From the NCBI GenBank assembly GCA_013398015.1, contig VZRR01007848.1:1-64000 (forward strand): a stretch of DNA of 64,000 bases, written 5' to 3'. Each line of letters begins with the position of its first letter. The stretch's first letter is position 1. The DNA comes from Oreocharis arfaki. Lineage: Eukaryota > Chordata > Aves > Passeriformes > Paramythiidae. The notes below the pieces were generated by a model. The model was not told the DNA's origin. It did not search any database and saw only the letters and a list, made by a program, of their open reading frames with translations. The translations under genes and the position numbers were made by a program. Positions 35,963-45,798 of this stretch are shown here, in pieces.

Positions 35963-38625
35963 TTCCTCTTTTAAAGTAGAGTAAAATTAAAAAATGGTAC
36001 TTTTAACAGTGCACAAGCATACAGAGAGCACACCTGCTCTCCATACTGAACTATAGTTCAATACCTCAGCTGCCCTCACTCCAGAAGACACGTATATTTG
36101 CCCCTAAGCTCAGCCTCGCACTAGCATCCCTGCAGCAGTCATCACAGGCACAGACCCCTGTGTTTCTCTGACATTTCACTGGGCAGACCTGCAGTTTCAC
36201 AAAAAAAAGCCACACAAGGCACCTTACGCCACCAACAGGCTCTACTGCTTGCGTTCTCTGAAACTCAGTGTTTATTTAAGCTTGCCTCTGCCTGTTTTCA
36301 ACTCTGTGCAAAAGCTCTCCCAGAGGTGTCCTGACCCCAAGCTTCCTCTAATCTGCCTTTTCACTCTCACAAGAGCTGGCAGATCCCAGGGTCTATTTCT
36401 GCCATACATTGCTCTCTTCACTTTCAGCAGAACTAACTTTTCCTGCCCTAAGCTACCCCTCACTATGTTGCTTTCCTACAGCACTACTGTGAGGACTAGA
36501 ATTTATTTCACCCTTTAGGAGCCTAAGTCTCTCTTGGATCCCACTTGTCCCACTTTTCTTCAGTTCAGAAGAAAACAACAGGACTATTTCCTTGAGAAAG
36601 AATTAGGTGTTCAGTGCCAATTGCATTATTCTTCAACAATGCAGAATCACTCCATTATTAGTTCCTTCCACGTAACAGAAATTGAAGAAAGTAAAAATTA
36701 AGACACACAGCCCACGCAATGCATCACTTTCCCTGAGAAATGGGAGAACCTGCATAACACTGCACTACGTCCCAAGAGCTCCATTACAAAAATGTACCAC
36801 ATATCATTGTAGCAAGAATCATCTCTCTGAAAATCATTCTTATAGAAACTGCAGACAAGATTAGGGGGAAAAAGTATCCCAACATGTCATCAAAGCTAGG
36901 TAATAACAGAAAGGGTGTCTATGTAGACAGAGCTCCAAATTTCAGTGGAAGCAGAACATCAGTAATAGAGTGATAGGTTTTTGCACAGCCAGAGATAGCT
37001 GGTGAGATGGGTTTTATTCTAATACAGGAAGGCAGAGCCAATACTGACCTGCAGGCAACTAGCTGCAGTGCCACTTATTTTGGAGACCTCAATACAAAGT
37101 GTATTATTTTGGCATTATTTCTTGTTTTGGTTTGGATTTTTTTTTGGAGGAAATGCCATTGGAATCCTTTAGATCTTTCCTAAACATAGATTAGAGAAGT
37201 TTTCAAGTGACATGATTAATTACTTTGTTTAGTCTTACAGACAAGATAAGTAACTTGTACTTAGAAGAGAATAACCTAACTGGATAGGCAGGAGAAAGCT
37301 ACTCTGACATGCTCTACACATCTCTAAGAGAAAGGTGGGTTACCTACCCTGCTCCTAGACATTCCTTTACATAAAAGAAGATACATTCAGACTTTGAAGG
37401 GAACCACATCTTAAAAATCAGCAAACAAATGCAGCATCACCATATTTGGCAGTTGCAACATTTGCATACTCCGACAGGTCTCTTCGGAAAATGTGATCTC
37501 ATGAATTACTAATTAAGTGTTGTGATTTTTCATCTTAAGTAATTCACCCTACGTATTTTTAATCTAAAAGGCTTTTTGCATGAAGAGGTTTGTACACATG
37601 TTAGAAAACACTAATAGGCATTTGAAAATATATCTCCTGGACATACTGTGACCATATTGTCTTAAATAGATTTGACATGAATATACTTTTCTGGTCCACA
37701 TAGGCATCAGGTTTCAGTACCATTTTCCCTTCTTACCTTCAAAACAATATGCCTTCTTCTTCCTGTTTGAGACACCTGAAAGCTGATGGTCTATTGACAG
37801 CTGCCTGAATTGGTTTATTGTTTGTTAACTGTTTACTTTGGATCAAACGAAAGCAAAAAGGAAACGGAAAACAGCCCCACTGGGACAAGACTCATGTGGG
37901 ACAAATTAAGAGCCACCATAAGATTTAGAAGTCTGAAGGAAAACCAGGACTAACTGGAGGCAGCTGTCAGGATGTGGTTTTTCTGTTTATATTCTTCTCC
38001 TTCCCTCCCCCTAAATTATGAGGGAAAGTAAGCACGTGTATGTGTGTATGCACAAGCAAGAGCAAGTGAACACTGATCCCTCCTCTCCACACAGCACACA
38101 TAAAAATATAATGTCATCTGTACAAGAAAGGCAACTCAGTCATAGAAATAAAAACAACTGGTAGAGCAACTTATTTAAGAAAAATTTAACTTTTTTCCTT
38201 ATCCAAGTGTCATACCATACAGTAAAATTGCAGTTTCAGAACATCAGTTTTAATTATTAAGTGAGCTACAAACTGGAACTGGAGGTCAAATGCTCCACTA
38301 CAGTTTTGCGTATGGCAATTCTGTTACTGGATCAAATTCTCTTTGTATTCCATCATCTAAAGGACAAAACAACAACTGTGAACAAAGAACATCACCATGT
38401 ACAAAACTGTTGCCTATCCAGACAAAAAACCAACCAAACAAAAACCTCCATAGTCTGAGATTTAAATTTAACTTACAGTAATACATGCATGGTACCAAGA
38501 ATCCAAATGATAAGGAAAAAAAAAAAATCATGCCCTGGAGGAATTCTTCCCTTTCGCATCTTTTCATGACTATCTCCCAACTTAACTAATGTAATACTTC
38601 GTGTAATACACTAAAGGAGAACAAG

Positions 38626-38659
38626 TTCAACTATTAGCTATTGTTAACTAATAGCTGAA
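38626..38659. repeat. Inverted repeat with 12-base arms, one mismatch
   Basis: TTCAACTATTAG (38626-38637) and CTAATAGCTGAA (38648-38659) are complementary at 11 of 12 positions around a 10-base loop. In plus-strand RNA the remaining position is an A-C mismatch. It is small and AT-rich, so chance is plausible. Confidence 0.6.
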
Positions 38660-41518
38660 TTAGTACCCCTGGGCACAACAGCCTCCCATCGTTTACCATC
38701 ATCTTCACCTTCATGTCAAATCAGCTCAGTCATTTTAGGGTAGGATGAAAACCAAACTCACAGATAATGGAGGAGGAAAGAGAAGGAACCAGTGAACCGG
38801 ACACCACACAGGCTGTTCCAAACCACTGAAGAGCTGAAAATCTCCAGTTCCTCCAAAGACAGCTCTGCCTCTTCCCATTTTACTATTTACTACTTCTCTG
38901 CCTCTTGCCTCCATGCTTACTCCACCTATGCAGCCATAACTGAAAAGGCAAATACCTGGTCTTCAAACTTCCAGACAAATCAGAACTGCTTCAAAATCAA
39001 ATTACACAAGAGCTGAACATCCTCTTAAGTACATCAAGGACTTAAGAAGGAGTACATGAAAAAAATTACTCTGGCTCCACAGGTAACCAACACATTTTGA
39101 GACAGAACAGGATAAAAAGTTTTAAGTGCAATCACAGAAAAACAAAACATGAGTGCCTGGTCAAAGCAAACAGATGCAATTGAGACTGGTTTTCCTTTCC
39201 TTTAACAGTTTGACTTTCCCTGCTTGGGAGAATGAATCAGAGACGGCTTAGTAGCAGGCATGTGCTTTACACAGCCCAGCTTTCCTGTGTAATTATGTGC
39301 TTTGGTCATAGTTTGCCCGATTATTATTGCATCAAGCACCTCAACAGGTGATACTAGCAAAAACAATACTATAACAATATGCCTATCTGCAGTCTAACAG
39401 GCACATAAAAGTAGGTTCTCAGTTTGCTGCAAGCATGTTCATAGCCATGTGCACCAAAAAAAAATGTGTCTTCCAGTGTCCCTGGCAAAAAGTTCTACAT
39501 CCAATATCCCCAACAGCAAGATACTTTAGGACCTCAGTTAGAGGCTGCTCCACCCTGTCTGTTACTGTTTGTGCCTAAATATATTCTCACCTCTTTGGAA
39601 ACAATTCATCATGTCTTTCAGTTCAGTCCTTAAAAAGAGAATATTTAAGTTTAAAAAACCCGAACACAAAAATTAAGAAAAACGAAGATTAGAATTCTTT
39701 TTTAATGTTTTGCTTTCATATTCTTTCTAATAAACATCAGAAAATATACCCAGAGCTAATGATTGCATTTTTTTCACCCAACTTCTGATTTCTTAAGAAA
39801 GTTACCTCACTCTTGATTCCACTGTAACACCCTTAACGACTTTAGACACGAAAGGTATTTCTCTTTGCTAAGAACACACATAACAAAAAAGACTGGTTTT
39901 CCCAGAAAATTACAGGTTCTTCTAGCAGTAACTACCATTCCTGTCATGATTTTTACGATGCAGGAGTAATTCCAAAATATCTAAATCCTGGTTTTGTACT
40001 ACTACTCTAAGGTGACACCTAATAACCTCTGGGAAGAGACAGCAGCACTTTTCTACGTACTCATAGTGGAAAACACCATGCACTCTCAGTCTATTGTAGC
40101 ACTATATACTAGTATTACACGAACTCACTCACTATCACATGGTGCAATATTCAACAAAGCTCTCTGCCACAAATTTAATTAAGAATTGACTGAGTACGAA
40201 AAACCAGGATGAAAGCTAAGCCACTGAGCTACCCCTATCACCCTCAAGGGAAAAAACCAGAAACTAAACACATAAAAGAAAGGAAGAAAACCCAACAAAC
40301 CCTCACACAGCAAAACAAAACAATAAAAACCCCACAGTTGTCATAGCATTCTTGCACATGTATTTATTCTCCCAGCTGTTCAGAGGCAGAAGAGGCAGTA
40401 GAAGCCTAAAGTTGAAAAGATTTTGTCTCGTGAAAAAGCAAATTTAAGTATTTCTACACAGCTATGCCCATTTGTTGTTACATTAAAGCACCAATTATTC
40501 CTTGTACTCATGAGATTAATCAGAAAGAAAGAAATATTACCTAGTGTCACTTAAAGAAGATGCAACAGGTGAGAAGACCAAGTATTTTTCATGTGTCTTT
40601 GAATGGCCTTTAATTGGCAGTATCTTATAACAGGCTTGAACTCCTAATATTTCCTGCACTGCTTTTCCTCCTGAAAAGAACCAGAACAGAGTGAATGGGA
40701 GGGCTGTGAGTTGCCCCAGTGCTTACTTCTGTATTCCTTCACTGGTTTGAAGGCAGGAGAGAAATGTAGGAACTGGGAGTAGACAGGAATTAGACAAAAA
40801 TCCATAAATACGTAACTCCAAAAACAGTGAAGGAGAGAGCAGACAAAGCAGACATTAGCACTATCTTTCTTCATTGAACAAAATACCAGCCATGTGGATG
40901 GCAAACATGGCACATGTTTCTCTAAGTTACATCTACAGTACAGGGTTAGTGGATCAGACACCTAAAATTAAACTGCTAACACTCAGTTTTTTATTACCTA
41001 AGTGTCATTCAGTAAATCTGTCCAGCTGGTCACCAAAAGCTAATCTGGAAAGAGTCCAAGGCTCAAGAATCAAGAATTCCTGGCTCCATGCAGACTCTGT
41101 CAAAGCACATTTGCTCCCCCCTCAACAGACTTCTCCTCTCAAGGAATATTTTCGTACTGGCCCGAGTGCTGCATGGCATCAGGCTCTCCTCCCTCAGCAT
41201 GCACCTCCTGCCACTTGATGCCTTTCAGTCCCAGGCTCTGAAACGTGACTCTCAACACCACTCTTACCCATACGGACTCCCAATATGGTGCTGATGCTTA
41301 AATTCACATCTACATGCTTAAATCAGAAGCGTATTATTTAAAATCCATTTATTTCCATTGTGATTTTTTCAGTCAACACATTGACACAGGATGGGAGAGA
41401 GCAGCACATCAGTCCGAACACCAGACAAAAACTGTAAGGATGCATCTACTGGCTGCTTAGTGCGAGTGGGAAGAAATGGGAGGAAAGAAAGAAGAGCCAA
41501 CCCTGCTTGTGAGTGAAA

Positions 41519-41615
41519 GCTGCAATGTTTTGCTTTACTGCCATGCTGTGGAAAACACAGTACAGTGTCCAAGCCAGGCTTCTTTTTCCACAGTGTGGCA
41601 GTAAAGAGAAGCAGC
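41519..41615 (+). repeat. Strong hairpin, 23-bp stem, miRNA-precursor-like
   Basis: The left arm at 41533-41555 (CTTTACTGCCATGCTGTGG plus four A) and the right arm at 41584-41606 (four T, then CCACAGTGTGGCAGTAAAG) are complementary at 21 of 23 positions across a 28-base loop. In plus-strand RNA the two mismatches become tandem U-G and G-U wobbles, so the stem is unbroken. In minus-strand RNA they would be A-C mismatches. An outer GCTGC (41519-41523) can pair with GCAGC (41611-41615). I do not recognise a known miRNA or repeat family. An inverted duplication, a MITE or a genuine miRNA precursor all fit. The arms explain the similar peptides seen in overlapping frames of both strands here. Confidence 0.85.
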
Positions 41616-42679
41616 ACAACTGCAACCCACCTTGGGATGCGGAACGACTGGAGAAGGGCAAGGAATGGACTATTTTTATTACTACCCAAACAACAAAGAC
41701 ACAATTTAAAAAGGAAACTGATCATATCACTTACTGGAAAGAAGAGATTAGACCTGCTACTTAAAGGCAAGGATCCCCATCTTCTTCCAAAGGGTGCAGC
41801 TCTTCCTCCTTACTGTCCGTCTGTTTCTGATTTTGGCTCTGACCAAAATATTCATTCCACTGAAATGCAAACTTCAGACCCATGCACAGTAGCATCTGGG
41901 ACAAATTACTGCAAAAACAAGTACCTTTCTTTGTTTGGTGTTAATCTAAAACAGTTATTAAAACAGTTTTAACTAAAACCCTTGCTCCTTCACAGTAAAC
42001 ATTCAAGTACTTGGTACATGCATTACATTCAGGCCTGCCTCTTTGGTAGTTTCTGTGGACTCAGCCCTGTGACAACAGCTCGTCGTATTCAGCATGGCAC
42101 CTACTAGTCTGAGTCCTCCTGTTCCGCTGCTGGGATGCCAGCAGCCTTGCTCATACTGTTTTCAGGTCTGAGACAGGGCTCCAAGACTCCATACAAAAAA
42201 CTACGAAACAGTCATGATTTATCACTGAGAATACTTACTCAGTTCACACAATTTCCATTACTAAAGCTCACCTATAGATTAAAGAAATAATAATTCTAAC
42301 AATTAAAATTAATCACCTTTTGTGCCAATGAGGACTGCCCTACTTCCCCCTTCCTGGGGCTCTGACTCCTTTGATCTGTCCATCTCTGTTACAAACATGA
42401 GCTGCAGGAGTGGCAGGTTCAAGTAGAAATGAAGCAAATAATTCCTGAGTGGAATGAAACTGAAACTGGCAAGCAGCCGAGATGCTAGCCTGAACTGTTA
42501 AGAAAAAATAACAGTGATAACAAATAACAATTTTTGTAGTTACCACTCCAAACAATCCCAAAGAAAAGGGTGGCTGGGAGATTCAGCTTGAGATTCTTGC
42601 TGAGTCACTGGCAAAATGGCTTTCTGTCAGCATACAGTCAAACACAGTTACAAGAATGATCACAAGAAACATTCTTTGT

Positions 42680-42725
42680 AAAGAATAATGCAGGGAGGGT
42701 TAAAAGAATAATAAAGGGAGGGTTA
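42680..42725. repeat. Tandem duplication, 23-base unit, two copies
   Basis: The unit at 42680-42702 (AAAGAATAAT, then GCAGGGAGGGTTA) is followed immediately by a second at 42703-42725 (AAAGAATAAT, then AAAGGGAGGGTTA). The two copies match at 21 of 23 positions. The G-run plus GGGTTA wording is incidentally telomere-like but does not form a telomere repeat. Confidence 0.9.
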
Positions 42726-42883
42726 TTGATTCCTTTTGCACATAACTTTCTAGACAACAAAAAATTTTCATATGAAACCAGTCTGTATTCTACTTTTCCC
42801 TTATTTTCACTCTAGCTAATTAAAAAAGGATGATCAAGTCAAACAACTCAGAAGATTATGGTAAAAAAATACAATTTATTTTA

Positions 42884-42940
42884 ACAAAAGACAAAATAAA
42901 ATTAAAAAAAATTAAAGGAAAAAAACAAAAAAAAGAAAAG
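42884..42940. repeat. A-rich low-complexity block
   Basis: The plus strand is mostly A with scattered T, G and C and includes runs of seven or eight A. No retroposon body was recognised upstream. Confidence 0.85.
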
Positions 42941-43782
42941 TGTCTGATAAGGTCAAGGAGAGTAAAGGAAATCTAACACACCAAATGAAGGCCACATGTA
43001 AGAAAATAACAAAATCTGTTCAAAACATACGCTTTAGTTCCAGGCTTAAATAGAACGAAAAGGTATTAAACACCACACCAAACTGTAATATTTTTATAGA
43101 AGGAAACAACATGCTTTGACAATTTTCATTTGGAGAAAAAAAATTATAGCACTTTGTGCCAACTGTGCCGACTTTCAAAGGGATTTTTTTGTTTCATTAC
43201 AATACTGTAGATTCTTCCATTTATGAAAATACAAAGAAAATATAATGCACAAAGAATTTCTGCCCAGCACAATAATCTTAGGAAGTATGACATATTTTTT
43301 CTTTCAGGTTCAGAGGTTACAATACCCATTTCAGACAGACTAGTAAACACTGCATCACTGGTATTTCCATATTTTCCAATAAATCAGGCTTTGAATGCCT
43401 AAGCAGTGCAGTAAATACATTAACTGGCTTCACTATTCAAAGAGAACCTTTGTAATGAAGTCATCCTAACAAATCTAGGTAGAAAGCGTAACAACCCCTG
43501 AAACTGCTGAGCTATTAATTTTCACATCTTATCGTGTAAAAATGCTGAACCACTCCCTTTCCTCATTGTTTCATGGGTGCTTCTTTCCCAGTTTTTTTGG
43601 TTTTCCTCTGCTGAGAGTTGCACAGAGGCTGAAAAAAATGCACAGCTATCACAGAGCTATGCTCTTAGCAAGAGTGCCATGAAGAAGACTGGCTGCCATT
43701 TTCAATGCAGCACACAGGTTTCAAGCATCAAATTTAAACCTCCTAAGAACCAACTGCAATGAAACATAATTCTATGACTGAC

Positions 43783-44100
43783 CGCTGTTGTCATCTGCAT
43801 TTTATCGGTGCTCCGGCTGGCTCTTTTACAGCGGCCCTGACACTGTCGGCATTCCCCCGCCCTGAGACAGAGGAGGGCTTGGCTTTGGAGAGAAATTTCT
43901 GGAAGGGTGGATTTGGGATGCACCGTCTCTGCCGCACTCCCCGGAGCATTGCGTGCCACGCATGGCACAGGAGCATGAGGAAGGCACCATCGGTGGGTGA
44001 TGCACCAGGCGGTCAGGGGGCTGCAGCACCGAGCCCACAATCCGCTCCCCACTCCGTCTCCAAACATTTCCATACCCACAGAGGCGTGAAAGAGGGGCAG
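43783..44100. other. CpG-rich patch of unknown nature
   Basis: I count 17 CpG dinucleotides between 43783 and 44096, far more than in the CpG-poor flanks. Open frames overlap on both strands (minus 43702-44130, 142 codons; plus 43759-44103, 114; minus 43826-44164, 112). None shows a recognisable domain, and their coexistence reflects composition. It could be a small CpG island with an unannotated first exon, a recently inserted GC-rich element, or a methylation-protected regulatory site. No TATA box or TE terminus was identified. Confidence 0.45.
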
Positions 44101-44238
44101 TGACAGGCACGAAACACCAAAACCTTGCACGAAGCACTGCAGAGAGGCTCCTAGCAGTATTCATTGGAAATTAACTCCTTACTGACTAATGTGATGTTCA
44201 CACAAAGCCAAAAATAAAGGGAGAAGAAGAGGGGACTG
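44101..44238. other. Unique sequence between CpG patch and hairpin
   Basis: Nothing was recognised except AATAAAGG and a short purine run (GAAGAAGAG, 44223-44231) that is complementary to CTCTTCTTC at 44338-44346. Confidence 0.5.
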
Positions 44239-44280
44239 ACAGTGGGCTGTGAGCTGTAAATCAGACTCACAGACCACTGT
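44239..44280. repeat. Compact 42-base hairpin
   Basis: ACAGTGG-G-CTGTGAG-CTG pairs with CAG-A-CTCACAG-A-CCACTGT around the five-base loop TAAAT (44257-44261). Seventeen Watson-Crick pairs form with one G-A mismatch (44246/44273) and one bulged A (44265). The stem is GC-balanced and folds equally well in RNA from either strand. A third ACAGTGG follows at about 44290. No known RNA family was recognised. Confidence 0.8.
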
Positions 44281-45420
44281 GGGATGGAAACAGTGGAATT
44301 GAACTGCACAGAATAAAGGTGTAGGGAAAAAAATAATCTCTTCTTCAGCTATATACTGAAATTATTTTCACTTGATGGCTCACTCATTCCAAGGCACGCC
44401 TTTGTTCAGGACACCACATCACTACCACAAAGGCAAAGTGAGAAAAAGCAAAACATCTGATCAACCAAGAAGAGCTTTTCTCCTTCTGCACAAAGTGTTC
44501 TGTCTGCATTTTGGCTACAAAGAGAAGTGGAAGAAAATAAAAATAAAGAATATTAAACAGAGTGTGGTTTCAGCTCTTCTGCTTCCTCCCTCTGATATGC
44601 TCCATATAAGCAGTGAAATGAATGGTCATGTTTAAAAAATAATTTTTATATTTACAAATCACATTTACGTAAAATCAATTCCATTGCATTATTAGGAAAA
44701 AACAGTTTTGCTTGGTTTTTTCAAAGAATATATACATATGCACACAGATCTGAACAGATGCAAACACACACACTTGGACAGGCATATACAGATACTTACG
44801 TATACAATTTACAGATCACAAAACTCGACTAAGCATGAAGCCAAAAGAACAAATAATTTGGATGTTTATTTTAAAAACTGAAGAAAATACATTATTTAAT
44901 TAAAAACGCATTCAAATATTCTTTTGTGTATTCATATCTTGAGATTTTTAAAATTTTGCTAGGCTATTTTGTATGCATTTTTGCTCTGCTCACCTTCACG
45001 TTGTCTTCTTATTTGATATTTACTGATATTTAAGTGTCACATGGTTACTAAAAGATAATGAATGCAAATTACAGTATAACTAAAAAATTTGGGACAAAAA
45101 GCCACCCAGCATAATGCAAAATATACCCTCATAAATCAAAAGGATTATATATCTTCAGTACCACACCTTACTGAGCAATCTTTACATCACCTTTCCAAGT
45201 TATTTTTTCTATTATATTGGTCTGTTCCCAGACTGTCCGCAATTAAAAGTAGGTTTCTTATTACTGTAAAGTGCACATTACAGGCAGTGATCCAAAAGAG
45301 CACAAGAAAGGCTCAAATAAAGTTAAAAATGCTTTAAAAACATTTCCATTAGATAAATCATCAATGATCTTTTGAATATGGCTTCCATATTTCTAACTAA
45401 CAAGACATTTCCGTTTCCTT
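44281..45420. other. Unique AT-rich sequence, no gene recognised
   Basis: Only short open frames lie here, together with a small CA-rich stretch near 44761-44775. No exon or repeat family was recognised. Confidence 0.6.
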
Positions 45421-45575
45421 AGTAAGAAAAAGGAAAAGAAAGCAAGAAAGAAAAAAAGAAAAATGAAAAAATGAAAAAATGAAAAAATGAAAAATAAAAG
45501 AAGAAAGAAGAAAGAAGAAAGAAGAAAGAAGAAAGAAGAAAGAAGAAAGAAGAAAGAAGAAAGAAGAAAGGGGAG
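45421..45575. repeat. Purine-rich repeat block: GAAAAAAT units, then (AAGAAAG)10
   Basis: The plus strand is nearly all purine. An irregular A/G start passes into four GAAAAAAT units (about 45459-45496) and then ten perfect AAGAAAG heptamers (45501-45570). The block ends in GGGAG at the assembly gap. The long open frames that run through it on both strands are products of the repeat, not genes. Confidence 0.95.
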
Positions 45576-45754
45576 NNNNNNNNNNNNNNNNNNNNNNNNN
45601 NNNNNNNNNNNNNNNNNNNNNNNNNNNNNNNNNNNNNNNNNNNNNNNNNNNNNNNNNNNNNNNNNNNNNNNNNNNNNNNNNNNNNNNNNNNNNNNNNNNN
45701 NNNNNNNNNNNNNNNNNNNNNNNNNNNNNNNNNNNNNNNNNNNNNNNNNNNNNN
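45576..45754. other. Assembly gap, 179 N
   Basis: A run of N interrupts a polypurine tract that has different repeat units on its two sides (AAGAAAG before, AGAGG after). The gap most likely hides more purine repeat that could not be assembled. Its true length is unknown. Confidence 0.97.
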
Positions 45755-45798
45755 AGAGGAGAGGAGAGGAGAGGAGAGGAGAGGAGAGGAGAGGAGAG
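45755..45798. repeat. (AGAGG)n pentanucleotide array, right flank of gap
   Basis: Nearly nine perfect AGAGG units begin at the last N and end at CCATCACAAAC. The array probably continues into the gap. Confidence 0.95.

Larger units (their letters stand above)
35754..41518. other. Unique AT-rich sequence, no gene recognised
   Basis: The interval contains an AAAC tetranucleotide array (35936-35962), the palindrome TGAACTATAGTTCA (36047-36060), a T run near 37139 and a 12-base-arm inverted repeat at 38626-38659. Open frames do not exceed about 114 codons and have no recognisable domain. Short GC-richer stretches (for example 41080-41240) carry nothing recognisable. Confidence 0.55.
41616..43782. 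other. Unique sequence with small repeats, no gene recognised
   Basis: The interval contains a 23-base tandem duplication (42680-42725) and an A-rich low-complexity block (42884-42940). Open frames at 41565-41972 (plus, 135 codons) and 41369-41770 (minus, 133 codons) overlap the hairpin and have no recognisable domain. Confidence 0.55.

Noticed and set aside
42690..42725. GGGTTA words suggesting an interstitial telomere repeat
   Set aside because: Only two copies occur, each inside a 23-base duplicated unit. There is no TTAGGG array.
43765..43776. ATTCTATGA word suggesting another CR1 3' end
   Set aside because: The upstream sequence does not match any CR1 3' region, so the word alone is chance.
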